Assembly (NCBI GenBank): GCA_965222655.1
Contig: CBDCUP010000021.1
Span: forward strand, 434,001 to 498,000
Direction: 5' to 3'
Source of the DNA: CAUZIZ01 sp965222655
GTDB taxonomy: Bacteria > Acidobacteriota > UBA6911 > RPQK01 > JAJDTT01
Length of the DNA: 64,000 nt
In this document: positions 50,969-59,570 of the stretch, one piece after another
How positions within the stretch are numbered: position 1 is the first letter of the stretch
Layout of the letters: every line of letters begins with the position of its first letter
Position numbers and translations under genes: made by a program
Notes under the pieces: model-generated
Told to the model about the DNA's origin: nothing
Seen by the model: the letters and a program-made list of their open reading frames with translations, nothing else
Databases searched by the model: none

Positions 50969-51577
50969 ATGAAGAGCGACGATTCCCGTTTTCTCGAGGC
51001 GACTGACCGATTCCAAGTCGCACACCTGGAGGATCCCAGACAGGTGACGGTGGGTCAGACGCAGATTCCGTGGTCTCTTTTCTACCACCAGCGATTGCTC
51101 CACTGGGTTCACCGTCTGAGTCCGACGGCGTCTGAAGAAATACAGCTGGCAGCCTCTTGCCAGCATATTCGTCGTTGGACCATTCCAAGGGATCAGTACC
51201 CGCCAGGCAAATCGGGATACAAGAGGTGGCGTAAGCGTCTTGCCGGCTTTCATGCCGAACAGGCGGCAGAGATCCTGGGTGAGATTGGATACGACTCGAC
51301 TGCGATCGCACGCGTTCAAAGCCTTCTTCAAAAGTTCCGCCTGAAGTTGGATCCTGAAGTGCAGATTCTCGAGGACGCGATCTGTCTGGTGTTTCTGGAA
51401 AACGAGTTCTCAGAATTCGCCGGCAAACACGACCGGAACAAGGTCGAGAAGATCCTGCAGAAGACCTGGTTGAAAATGTCTTCCCCCGGGCGCAAAGTTG
51501 CCCAGGAAGTAGTGGCCAAACTAGCAAGGGAGGACCGGGACATCGTAGAGGCGGCCCTCTTGGGTGCCCCCTCCTGA
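50969..51577 (+). CDS. DUF4202 protein
   Basis: The 202-residue cytosolic protein matches DUF4202 throughout: RFQVAHLEDPRQVTVGQTQ, SLFYHQRLLHWVHRLSPTAS, AASCQHIRRWTIPRDQYPPG, RKRLAGFHAEQAAEILGEIG and ILEDAICLVFLENEFSEFA. The pattern of conserved histidines (HIRRW, FHAE, FLEN) resembles an HD-type metal hydrolase core, but the family's role is unknown. It starts 19 bases after the PhyH gene and ends in a gene-free stretch. Confidence 0.88.
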   Translation: MKSDDSRFLEATDRFQVAHLEDPRQVTVGQTQIPWSLFYHQRLLHWVHRLSPTASEEIQLAASCQHIRRWTIPRDQYPPGKSGYKRWRKRLAGFHAEQAAEILGEIGYDSTAIARVQSLLQKFRLKLDPEVQILEDAICLVFLENEFSEFAGKHDRNKVEKILQKTWLKMSSPGRKVAQEVVAKLAREDRDIVEAALLGAPS

Positions 51578-51587
51578 CGTTGGGAGC

Positions 51588-51662
51588 CGCGCCCAGCGTC
51601 AGCAACGCTTCACCCGCGAGAAGGCCATCGTCTGGCGAATCCTGAAGCGGATGGGGTACTAG
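51588..51662 (+). pseudogene. Possible transposase C-terminal remnant
   Basis: A short frame ends RQQRFTREKAIVWRILKRMG and Y followed by a stop. It resembles the extreme C-terminus of insertion-sequence transposases but is too short to name a family. Only about 25 codons are open before the frame degenerates. It is mentioned as a likely relic; no terminal repeat is visible. Confidence 0.35.
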
Positions 51663-51859
51663 TCCGAATTACCTTCCGAATTACTTTAGGAAGTCGACAT
51701 TACCTACTGTGCGGATGTCTGCGGAAAGTGGACGTGAGAGGGAGCCGGATCAATGGCGAGAAAGACACTGAGATTTGCGGCGCAGGATGGAGGCCGAACT
51801 CATCAAGCAAGAGTTGGGGGGCTGACCGGTCGCATGGATGGCGCCGGCTAGGGTCCAAT

Positions 51860-52186
51860 CTAGACGGTGAAAGATTCTCCGCAGCTGCAGGTCTTGGAGG
51901 CGTTTGGGTTGACGAAGGTAAAGCCTTCCTGCATCAAGGATCCACGCCAGTCCAGGCCCGTACCTTTCAGGTAGAGGTAGCTTTTCATATCGACGAAGAC
52001 CTTGACTCCATACTGCTCGAAGATCTTGTCGCCCGCCTTCTTCTCGGGTTCGAACCTTAGAACGTAGTTCAAACCGGAGCAGCCTCCCCCTCTGACGCCC
52101 AGTCTCAGGCCTCCCTCGGGGAGCCCCTCGGCCTCGAGACCTTCCCTTATCTTCTGAGCTGCGTGCTCTGTGATTTGAATCGACAT
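51860..52186 (-). CDS. A-type iron-sulfur carrier (HesB/IscA/ErpA family)
   Basis: The 108-residue protein has the A-type carrier layout: MSIQITEHAAQKIREGLEAE, VRGGGCSGLNYVLRFE with Cys36, and SKTCSCGESFTV with Cys100 and Cys102. These three cysteines bind an iron-sulfur cluster that is passed to apo-enzymes. The length is normal. No other Isc/Suf gene is adjacent, so it may be a stand-alone ErpA-type carrier. It diverges from the MobA-like gene, with 222 bases between. Confidence 0.92.
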   Translation of the reverse strand: MSIQITEHAAQKIREGLEAEGLPEGGLRLGVRGGGCSGLNYVLRFEPEKKAGDKIFEQYGVKVFVDMKSYLYLKGTGLDWRGSLMQEGFTFVNPNASKTCSCGESFTV

Positions 52187-52408
52187 GTTTTTTTTAGTTA
52201 TCGCTTCAACCCGCTCTAAGCTCTAAGACGCTCAACTTTCGGTTCAGTTTCAAGTACTGCCCTGGTTGTTCCGAAGGAAGTCTTTCTTCGAGCTTTCCAG
52301 GTGTCTCCTGAAGTTGTAGTCCAAGTGTGGTGAATGTGTCAAGCCAGTGAGGCAGCAGTTCGAGTCGGTCGGTTGCGAGCCGGTTCAATCCGTGATATCG
52401 ACTGGTTC

Positions 52409-52996
52409 ATGAGGAAAGACGTCGCCTCGGTGATTCTAGCGGCCGGTTTTTCCCGACGAATGGGCAGTCCCAAGCCGCTGCTGGAGTTGAGAGGGAAGAG
52501 TTTCCTGAGGACCATCATTGACCGCCACAAGTTGTTTTCTTTACCTGTTTGCGTGGTATTGGGCCGCCACAACCTTCACATCACGGAGCAAGTTGATCTG
52601 TCCGATACCACCGTGCTTATCAACCCTGATCCCACTCGCGGAGCCCTCTCGAGCCTGCTGCTAGCTCTGTGCCACCTTGGTCAACCAGAAGGACTTCTGA
52701 TTCATCCAGTCGATCACCCGCTGGTGTTGGCTAGCACGGTAGGCAGTCTTCTTCAATTTCACCAACGTTTGCCGGCGTGTATTCTGCTGCCGTCAATTCA
52801 TGGTCGGAAGGGCCACCCCGTTCTCTTTCCGCAGCGCTTTTTCTTCGACTTGAGGAAAGCTCCATTGGAAGCAGGCGCTCGTTGGGCTGTCCATCAGAAC
52901 CCCGGTTCCACCTTTCTGGTGCCGGTGGAGGATCCGGGCATTCTGGTCAACATCAACACTCCAGCTCAGGTCCGCCGATTTGTTGGCAATGGTTAG
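52409..52996 (+). CDS. MobA-like nucleotidyltransferase
   Basis: The 195-residue protein has the nucleotide-binding start of the MobA/MocA group: VILAAGFSRRMGSPKPLLEL, with the GxxRRxG loop and a following K, then DPTRGALSSLLLAL and LIHPVDHPLVLAS, with the metal-binding aspartate in HPVDHP. Related enzymes attach CMP or GMP to molybdopterin, or activate other phosphates. No molybdenum gene lies nearby. ATG at 52409 begins directly at the binding motif; upstream open codons lack character. Confidence 0.85.
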   Translation: MRKDVASVILAAGFSRRMGSPKPLLELRGKSFLRTIIDRHKLFSLPVCVVLGRHNLHITEQVDLSDTTVLINPDPTRGALSSLLLALCHLGQPEGLLIHPVDHPLVLASTVGSLLQFHQRLPACILLPSIHGRKGHPVLFPQRFFFDLRKAPLEAGARWAVHQNPGSTFLVPVEDPGILVNINTPAQVRRFVGNG

Positions 52997-53029
52997 ACGT
53001 CGGAAGAGCTGTCAATAGGAGAGACAAGC

Positions 53030-53863
53030 ATGCATCTTGGCGTCTACATTTTCCCAACCGAGTATTCGATTCGTGTGGATGAACTCGCCCGGGCGCTCGA
53101 AGAGCGAGGGTTCGAGTCGTTGTTCCTTCCCGAGCACACGCACATACCCGCCAGCCGCCGCACCCCCTGGTTTGGCGGCGACGCTTTGCCCAAGGAGTAT
53201 GTCCATCTCATGGACCCCTTTGTGGCCCTCACCTGCGCGGCTGCCGTAACCACGCGGTTGCGCGTCGCTACCGGAATATGTCTGCTGCCCGAACATGATC
53301 CAATTGTAGTTGCCAAGACGGTAGCAACCCTGGATGTGCTTTCCAACGGCAGGTTCGAGTTTGGTATAGGGGCGGGCTGGAACGCGGAGGAGATGGAGAA
53401 CCACGGAACCGAGTTCAGCACCCGTTTTCGGGTCATGTCGGATCGTGCCCGTGCCCTCAAGGTGATCTGGACCCAGGAGGAAGCCAGCTACCACGGTGAG
53501 TTCACGGACTTCGATACGATCTGGTCCTTTCCCAAGCCGCTGCAGAGACCTCATCCCCCAATCCTGATTGGGGGGGAGAGCGATCACACCCTTAGGCGGG
53601 TGGTCGACTTCGGGGATGGTTGGCTGCCGCGAACTCGTATGATCGATCCATTGACGAGGCTGGAAACCCTCAGGTCCATGGCCGCTGACGCGGGTCGGGA
53701 TCCGGAGAGTATTTCGGTTTCCGTCTTCGGTGCTCAGGCCGAGGCTGCCATCTTGGAGCGCTACGCCGAGGCCGGCATCCAGCGAGGAGTGCTGCAGCTT
53801 CCTCCCCAGGGTCGGGAACAGGTCCTGCCGCTGCTCGACAGCTATGCCAGGCTGATCCCTTAG
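53030..53863 (+). CDS. Luciferase-like (LLM) F420-dependent oxidoreductase
   Basis: The 277-residue product has the TIM-barrel signatures of the group: YIFPTEYSIRVDELARALEE, FLPEHTHIPASRRTPW, RLRVATGICLLPEHDPIVVA, LDVLSNGRFEFGIGAGWN and PHPPILIGGESDHTLRRVV. It should transfer hydride between F420 (or FMN) and an unknown substrate. AGGAGAGACAAGC precedes the ATG. It is about 28% similar by eye to the member at 36170, sharing the LxxxPHPP block. Confidence 0.88.
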   Translation: MHLGVYIFPTEYSIRVDELARALEERGFESLFLPEHTHIPASRRTPWFGGDALPKEYVHLMDPFVALTCAAAVTTRLRVATGICLLPEHDPIVVAKTVATLDVLSNGRFEFGIGAGWNAEEMENHGTEFSTRFRVMSDRARALKVIWTQEEASYHGEFTDFDTIWSFPKPLQRPHPPILIGGESDHTLRRVVDFGDGWLPRTRMIDPLTRLETLRSMAADAGRDPESISVSVFGAQAEAAILERYAEAGIQRGVLQLPPQGREQVLPLLDSYARLIP

Positions 53864-53983
53864 TGCTCCGTCCCATAAATACGATGATGTATGTGGTGAG
53901 CGTGACGGGTCTTGGCCAGGTGAAACGACAAACCCAGTTGAGCACTAGCATTTCCATGCGCTACAGCGAATACTGAGAATCAA

Positions 53984-55609
53984 ATGCGTTCACACCCGAG
54001 TGCATCTCGGTTTCTGCCGTTTTTTTCGACTATCGTCCTTCTTGGGTCGCTTACTTTGCCGATCCTGTCGCGCGCTGGGGAGAACTTTGAGGGGTCTGAG
54101 GCAATCCGCCGAGTGGGCTCAGCAAAGCAGCTGTTTATCGACAATTTGCTGATTTCGAGTGCTCAGAACGTCGTCCTGACCATGAATCCGCCTGTGAAGA
54201 CATATGAACGTAACATCATCCCTGACTATCCCTGGGAGGATATGGGACTGAGCTCTCACAACACGGTCCTTGAAGACGAGGGGATCTACAAGATGTGGTA
54301 TGGATCGCACTTGTTCGAGGATAAGAGCGAAGGCCAGCCAGAAGTACTCGACGGGGAGGCTCAACATACCTATGTGTATGAGCATCTGCGTCAATATGTC
54401 TGCTACGCCACATCCCAAGACGGCATTCACTGGAAAAAGCCGAAGTTGGGAGTGCACGCGTTTGATGGGTCCAAGGAAAACAATATCGTCCTGACCAATA
54501 CGACTGGAACTGTTTTCCTCGATCCCAAGAAGTCGGGTGGCGAGAAGTCAGGTGACGAGAAGTCGGGTGGCGAACGGTTTAAGTATTCAGGTCGCATCGG
54601 TGGCGGCTTCGCTCTCTGGATCTGGGCCTCTCCCGATGGTCTCCGATGGAATCGGTACCTCGGCCGGCCCATTCTAAGAAGAGGTCCGTTCGATTCACAG
54701 AACCAGGTTTTCTGGGACAACCGAATCGGGAAGTACGTCGCCTATGTGCGCCGTGGCGGCGACCGCATCAATGGCGCAGACCTGGGAAGTATCCCCTATT
54801 CGCAGGTCTTCGAATTAGCGTCGGATCCCGATAACCTGCGCAAGATAGGACGCACAGAAAGCTCGGATCTCGCTCATTGGCCGGAAGATCCCAAGATCGT
54901 TCTCGCCTATGATAAGGACGACCCGGTGGAGTCGGATCACTACAATCCCTGCGTCGTGAAATACCCCTACGCTCCCGATGTCTACCTCATGTTCCCGAGC
55001 GCATTTTTCCACGCTTCCAAGAAAGAGACCGGTAGCGACGGCGCGCTCGATATCCAGCTGGCTACCAGCCGAGACGGCGTTCACTGGGACCGACGCGAAC
55101 GACGTCCCTACGTTCGCCTCGGCATCGAAGGGAGCGCGGATGGCGGTGCCATGTACATGACCGTGGGCATGTTGCGCCGGGGCGCGGAACTGTGGATGTA
55201 CTATACGGGCTACCAGCAGCGTCATGGGGGCTATGATTTCAGAAGGGCGAAGAGGTTGGGTGTTGTGAGTCGCCTGGTGCAGCGCCTCGACGGTTTCGTC
55301 TCAGCCGACGCCACGTACGCCGGCGGACAGTTGACCACCATCCCGCTGGTTTTCAAGGGCAAACACCTGATTCTAAACGTGGATACAGGTGCGCTCGGTT
55401 CGGCAAGTGTCGAGCTTCTGGATGAGGAGGGTCGCCTCATCCCAGGTTTTGGCCGGAACGATTGCGCTTCAATCAACGGCAACTATGTGGAGCGTCGGGT
55501 CAATTGGAAAGGAAAAGACGATCTGAGCGCCCTTGCGGGGAAAGTCGTACGGCTCCGATTCATCATGCGAAGCACCAAGCTCTATGCTTTTCAGTTTGTC
55601 GGCGAATAA
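53984..55609 (+). CDS. Exported beta-propeller protein with internal minisatellite (paralogue F)
   Basis: The 541-residue member has a Sec signal (FFSTIVLLGSLTLPILSRAG), QLFIDNLLISS, DYPWEDMGLSSHN, blade motifs SQDGIHWKKPK, SPDGLRWNRYL and SRDGVHWDRRE, the bridge DGFVSADAT and C-terminal TKLYAFQF. Between FLDPKK and the second blade an in-frame 15-bp repeat inserts about three KSGGE/KSGDE units (54527-54571). This is absent from the paralogues and implies slippage. The PKD protein gene begins 10 bases after its stop. Confidence 0.82.
   Translation: MRSHPSASRFLPFFSTIVLLGSLTLPILSRAGENFEGSEAIRRVGSAKQLFIDNLLISSAQNVVLTMNPPVKTYERNIIPDYPWEDMGLSSHNTVLEDEGIYKMWYGSHLFEDKSEGQPEVLDGEAQHTYVYEHLRQYVCYATSQDGIHWKKPKLGVHAFDGSKENNIVLTNTTGTVFLDPKKSGGEKSGDEKSGGERFKYSGRIGGGFALWIWASPDGLRWNRYLGRPILRRGPFDSQNQVFWDNRIGKYVAYVRRGGDRINGADLGSIPYSQVFELASDPDNLRKIGRTESSDLAHWPEDPKIVLAYDKDDPVESDHYNPCVVKYPYAPDVYLMFPSAFFHASKKETGSDGALDIQLATSRDGVHWDRRERRPYVRLGIEGSADGGAMYMTVGMLRRGAELWMYYTGYQQRHGGYDFRRAKRLGVVSRLVQRLDGFVSADATYAGGQLTTIPLVFKGKHLILNVDTGALGSASVELLDEEGRLIPGFGRNDCASINGNYVERRVNWKGKDDLSALAGKVVRLRFIMRSTKLYAFQFVGE
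54527..54571 (+). repeat. In-frame 15-bp minisatellite (KSGGE units)
   Basis: Three consecutive AAGTCGGGTGGCGAG-like units, with variant AAGTCAGGTGACGAG, keep the reading frame of paralogue F and add lysine-serine-glycine-rich residues in a loop. Confidence 0.85.
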
Positions 55610-55619
55610 ACCGAAGTCA

Positions 55620-56741
55620 ATGGGAGATCACTTTTCGAGCTGGCGGGATCCGGGTTGGAAGACGGTGGTGGTCTGCATGAACTCAATCTGTCTCTTGATT
55701 GCTGTCCTGGGAATCGGGCTCGAGCGGCCCGATGTCGAGTTTCGGGTGTTTCAGTTTCCCGCCGATCAGATTCCTCGCATCGACGGCAGCGCCGAGGACT
55801 GGTCCATCGTTCCCGAAGTGTACGCGATCGGTACAGATGAACTGCGCGAGACGGTGATAGGGATCGGCGATAACCACGATCCCGAGAATCTGGATGTGAA
55901 GGTCAAAGTCGGCTGGGTGAAAGGCCTGAACAAGCTCTACTTCCTCTACGAAGCGCAAGACAACTACTGGGACTTTGCCCGTGGGGACTTGCACAACGAC
56001 ATCTTCGAGGTCGTGATCGACGGCGATCTCTCAGGTGGCCCGTTGATCCGCCAGCTGCATCCAAACGACAAACTACGGAACAAGCTGGAGACGCACTTTT
56101 CGTTTCACGGCGTCCATGCGCAGAACTATCACATTTTCACGCCCGCTGAGGGTAAGGACTGGGCCATGGTCTGGGGCTGCCAGCCCTGGATCAAAGACTT
56201 GCCCTACGCCAACGCGGCCCGCAAATACAACTTCAAGCACGGCGAGAGCGGCAAGCTCGTGCTGGAGTTTTTTGTAACGCCGTTCGACCACGCTCCGCCC
56301 GACAAGTCTCTTGCCGTCCCTTCGAAGCTGGTGGAGGACAAAGTGATTGGCATGTCCTGGGCGATTCTCGACTACGACGACGAAAAGGCCGACCGATATA
56401 GTGCATTCTGGAACCTTTCGCACAAGACAACGATGTATGGCGACGCGTCGGATCTGGTCGCATTCAGACTGATGCCCATCGAGAAGAGTCTCCGCAAGCC
56501 CGTAGAGGCAGACTGGTCATTCAAGGTCGTCGACCAGAAGGATCGCATTGTTGCCTTCCGTGATCGTTCCTACGGCAACATCACTTCCTGGCGCTGGGAT
56601 TTCGGTGATGGCAAGTCCTCCATGGAGCGTCATCCCACTCATCGCTACGAGGAATCCGGCGAGTTCGTCGTGACGCTCTATGTTGAGGGACCGGAAGGCA
56701 AGGCGCGGCGAGCCAAGGTCTGGGACGTGACGCTGCCATAG
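55620..56741 (+). CDS. Secreted carbohydrate-binding-like protein with C-terminal PKD domain
   Basis: The 373-residue product has a signal segment (SICLLIAVLGIGLERPD), a beta-rich region like family 9 carbohydrate-binding or CBM9-like domains (GSAEDWSIVPEVYAI, WVKGLNKLYFLYEAQDNYWD, DNDIFEVVIDGD), and a PKD-like immunoglobulin domain at about 290-370 with the signature SWRWDFGDGKSSMERHPTHR and YEESGEFVVTLYVEG. It has no obvious catalytic domain, so surface binding is the likely role. It starts 10 bases after paralogue F and is probably co-transcribed. A start at 55677 would also give a signal. Confidence 0.75.
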   Translation: MGDHFSSWRDPGWKTVVVCMNSICLLIAVLGIGLERPDVEFRVFQFPADQIPRIDGSAEDWSIVPEVYAIGTDELRETVIGIGDNHDPENLDVKVKVGWVKGLNKLYFLYEAQDNYWDFARGDLHNDIFEVVIDGDLSGGPLIRQLHPNDKLRNKLETHFSFHGVHAQNYHIFTPAEGKDWAMVWGCQPWIKDLPYANAARKYNFKHGESGKLVLEFFVTPFDHAPPDKSLAVPSKLVEDKVIGMSWAILDYDDEKADRYSAFWNLSHKTTMYGDASDLVAFRLMPIEKSLRKPVEADWSFKVVDQKDRIVAFRDRSYGNITSWRWDFGDGKSSMERHPTHRYEESGEFVVTLYVEGPEGKARRAKVWDVTLP

Positions 56742-56769
56742 CCGCCGGCACCCGCGGTCATCCCGGAGA

Positions 56770-56925
56770 TCACCGAGTCTCCCTGCGAAAGCGGCCATTC
56801 GATTGCGATCGAATCAGACAGTGGCCTCTTTTCTGGGTTGCGATAGCGACCGTCAGACGATCCTCCTCAGTCATACCCAAGAGTTTGTCCTTTGCCAAGG
56901 GGAGATTCTCCAAGAACGTCTGCAT
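56770..56925 (-). CDS. Small frame, possibly truncated gene
   Basis: The 51-residue frame begins MQTFLENLPLAKDKLLGMTE with GAGGAAGG 5 bases before the ATG. After residue 35 the sequence falls into the degenerate GATTGCGATCGAATC motif. It looks like the first part of a gene cut by a rearrangement, or a very short gene; the family is not recognised. Confidence 0.25.
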   Translation of the reverse strand: MQTFLENLPLAKDKLLGMTEEDRLTVAIATQKRGHCLIRSQSNGRFRRETR

Positions 56926-56978
56926 AGGAGCCTTCCTCTGGCAGCGCTTCCCTTGGTGTAGGCGCTGGGTATTACAGC

Positions 56979-57163
56979 GGGCTAGCCCTGCCCTTTACCC
57001 GTAATTCGGTACAGGACAAAGTCATGTTTCTGGGTCTCCCAGAGCGAAGCCTTCACACAGGAGCCGGAGGTGTGAATAGCCCTGCCATATCAACTCATGA
57101 CCCGGGGGCGCATCCTGGTTGCGTCCTAGGTATCCTCCGATGCGCGCCACCAGCCGTACCGCC
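56979..57163. other. Left part of IS4-type element copy 1 with target duplication
   Basis: GGCTAGCC at 56979-56986 and again at 59409-59416 is the 8-bp target duplication. CTGCCCTTTACCCGTAAT at 56987-57004 is the left terminal repeat; its exact complement closes the element at 59391-59408. Between 57005 and 57163 there is no gene. Confidence 0.85.
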
Positions 57164-59408
57164 TCACCCAGCTGCGAGGGCGGGTTCAAGCTTTTTTTTG
57201 GCGTAGGCCCCCAGGACATGGAGTTCAAGATCCGAGAAGAGCACCTCGGCGGGCAGTTCCGGGGTTTCTCTGCCCAGCAGAGTCATCAGCATAATCCGCC
57301 AGGCGATGACCAGGTTGATCGCAATCGCCCGGCTGAGGCGCTCGGCGCTTCGGTGGGCGATCTCTTCGATGCGGCAGCCGGACTTCAGCACCCGGTGCCA
57401 GTCTTCAATGCGCCAACGCAGGCAATACCAGCGTAGGCATTGAACCGCCGCTTCGGGCGAGGCGAGAGTGGCGGTAGTCAGAAGGAACCACTCGATGGCT
57501 TCGGTTCCCGCAGGCGGAGAGTCCTCCCGCGCCTGAATCACCCAGATCTCGATGGGCTCCTTATCCGGGTAATATTTCGGGGGGCGAAGTTGGATCCGCC
57601 GATAGCGGACCGAGAGCTCCGCCCGGCGGCGGGGCCTCTGGGGCCGGGCCTTTCGCTTACTGAGCTTGGGCCGAGCGCTCTGGCGCGGCACCTGGACGCG
57701 GACCTGGGTCTGTACCGGCTCCTGTACGAGCGCTTCGAAAAGCTTGAACGGCTCCTCCGTGATGCCGCGGTTGTGTTGGGCGCGCACCAGTAGGTCGACC
57801 CCCGGGTAACGGCGTTGCTCCTCGAACAGCTCGAAGATATCCGCTTCCCGGTCGCAGACGTTGATCAGTCGCGTCTGGGGCATTTGGGCCGCCACTTCTC
57901 CGAGCTCGCGCAGCGCTTGAATCCAGCAGAAGGTCTGTTTTTCCTCGATCGGGATGGCCCAGCTCGGTCGCTTCTCTTGCGGCGATTTCAACTGCGGCGC
58001 CAGACACTGGGCGCGCAAGACCCCCAGCGGAAGTCCATTGGGGGCCACGGCCAAGGTCGAATGCAGGTGCAATCCCCGACTCTGGGCGCCGGTCTGGTTG
58101 CTGCCGATCACTCCCAGACCTTCACACTGAGCCAGGCTCGTATAGTCCAGATCGGTGCCGTCCTGCAGGCACAACACGGTGCGCTGCCCCTGCATGCGCC
58201 GCAGGGTGCGTTGCCGGTGAGGCTGCAGAATCTGGGGCAGGCTCACCGCGGCCTCGTCCGGGTGGTCGATCAATCGGTAGTAGGCCTTGACCGCCGGCCA
58301 ATCCCCCTGGGCCACCCCGCTAAAGGCACGACCCGGTTCCTGCGCCTTGGACTCCACAATGTTCACCAGTCTTCGGCTCAGCCGCGCGTCCCCCAGCGGC
58401 GCGCCGCCAAACTCCTCTTCCGCCCAACTCTCGGCCTCGACCCCCTGGGCCGGAGCCAGCGGCCCCAAGCCGGCCCCCTCGGCCAACCCCAGGCGGGCGC
58501 GGAACTCCGGCTCCAGCGCATACACATAGATGTCCTTGATCGTTTCCTCCCGCTGGGTGAAACGATCCTGCCGACCCCGACCCTGGGTTCGGCCCACCCG
58601 GGTCCAGTTCGCTGCCCGATAGGATGCCCCCGAAAACCGGCTCGTGTCTACAAAACTCTCGACCAACCAGGGACGGTACCCATAGCGCTGCTCGAAGTCT
58701 TCGGCCAGCCGCTGCAGGCTCAGGCTCAACACCCGCGAGGCCAGGTTCTGACACTGCACGCTGGGTCGGATCAGAAAACGGCTCAGGCACACGACCCCGT
58801 GCAGATGGGCGCGCCTTTGCTCCGCATCCCAACCGATCCAGCGGTCCCGGTCCACGAGTTGCAACGCCGCGGCGGCAAAGCCCAGGCCCCCCAGCCAGCC
58901 GTGCTCGGAGCCGAGCAGATAGCGCAGCTGCCGTCCCACCAAGGGCCCAGCCCCCAGCGGATGCTCTTCGATCATCAGCTCGTTCCAGATCCGCATCTGC
59001 CCCGGCTCGCCCACCCCGATCAACTCCAGCCCCCGCACCTCCCCCACCTGCTCGGGCACCCCGATCGGCTCCTCCACTGGAGCCGCCAACCGTCGCGGAC
59101 GGGGCGCCCCTTTCTGGATCCGTGGGGGCGGCAGCCGAAAACAGCCCTTCGCTTCCAGCTCCCGCAACGCCTTCAGGCAACCTCCCCGCTGGGGCCGCCC
59201 GCCGGGGTCATAGAATCGCAACTGATCGCAAAGAAAACCGGCCAACTCGCTTCGCGAAGAGAAATCCCCTTCTTCCAGCAGCCGGCTTACATACTCGATG
59301 CTCTCGGGCTTCGACAGGGTACGCTTGATCTGATTCTGGAGCTGCATGCCGCTCAGTTTGAACGACCCGAAACTCTTTGTCCAGTCCTTTATTACGGGTA
59401 AAGGGCAG
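56987..59408. mobile_element. IS4-type element with DruA-domain transposase, copy 1
   Basis: The 2422-bp element is bounded by CTGCCCTTTACCCGTAAT inverted repeats and an 8-bp duplication, and contains one gene (57164-59347, minus strand). An almost identical copy starts at 62929 in the opposite orientation. Both insertions sit in a GCGGGCTAG context, suggesting target preference for GGCTAGnn. It has its own target duplication, so it arrived as a single insertion. Confidence 0.9.
57164..59347 (-). CDS. IS4-family transposase with N-terminal DUF4338 (DruA-like) domain
   Basis: The 727-residue protein is two domains in one chain. Residues about 30-330 match DUF4338, the domain of Druantia protein DruA: LIGVGEPGQMRIWNELMIEE, HPLGAGPLVGRQLRYLLG, WLGGLGFAAAALQLVDRDRW, and LVESFVDTSRFSGASYRAAN. 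Residues about 340-720 are a Tn5/IS4-type transposase: DARLSRRLVNIVESKAQE, VLCLQDGTDLDYTSL (first Asp), NVCDREADIFELFEEQ (second) and CLRWRIEDWHRVLKSGCRIEE (the glutamate in the Y-R-E-K motif). The role of the DruA-like part in transposition is not established. Frame is complete and should be active. Confidence 0.88.
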   Translation of the reverse strand: MQLQNQIKRTLSKPESIEYVSRLLEEGDFSSRSELAGFLCDQLRFYDPGGRPQRGGCLKALRELEAKGCFRLPPPRIQKGAPRPRRLAAPVEEPIGVPEQVGEVRGLELIGVGEPGQMRIWNELMIEEHPLGAGPLVGRQLRYLLGSEHGWLGGLGFAAAALQLVDRDRWIGWDAEQRRAHLHGVVCLSRFLIRPSVQCQNLASRVLSLSLQRLAEDFEQRYGYRPWLVESFVDTSRFSGASYRAANWTRVGRTQGRGRQDRFTQREETIKDIYVYALEPEFRARLGLAEGAGLGPLAPAQGVEAESWAEEEFGGAPLGDARLSRRLVNIVESKAQEPGRAFSGVAQGDWPAVKAYYRLIDHPDEAAVSLPQILQPHRQRTLRRMQGQRTVLCLQDGTDLDYTSLAQCEGLGVIGSNQTGAQSRGLHLHSTLAVAPNGLPLGVLRAQCLAPQLKSPQEKRPSWAIPIEEKQTFCWIQALRELGEVAAQMPQTRLINVCDREADIFELFEEQRRYPGVDLLVRAQHNRGITEEPFKLFEALVQEPVQTQVRVQVPRQSARPKLSKRKARPQRPRRRAELSVRYRRIQLRPPKYYPDKEPIEIWVIQAREDSPPAGTEAIEWFLLTTATLASPEAAVQCLRWYCLRWRIEDWHRVLKSGCRIEEIAHRSAERLSRAIAINLVIAWRIMLMTLLGRETPELPAEVLFSDLELHVLGAYAKKKLEPALAAG

Positions 59409-59570
59409 GGCTAGCCACATCCAAGTCCTGCTGCAGCTCCTAAATCGAGGCCTGGAAGGCTGCCTTGCGCTTTGCCGCGACCCGAGGCAGCCGTGTGGGG
59501 CTCTGTTGATTGCCGCTGCTTCCGGTGCTGCTCGCTGATAACTATTTACTCTGAAGTCTCAGCCCAGGCC

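Noticed and set aside
57815..59401. 528-codon frame antisense to the IS4 transposase
   Set aside because: High GC keeps the opposite frame open; the minus-strand protein has complete domain motifs.
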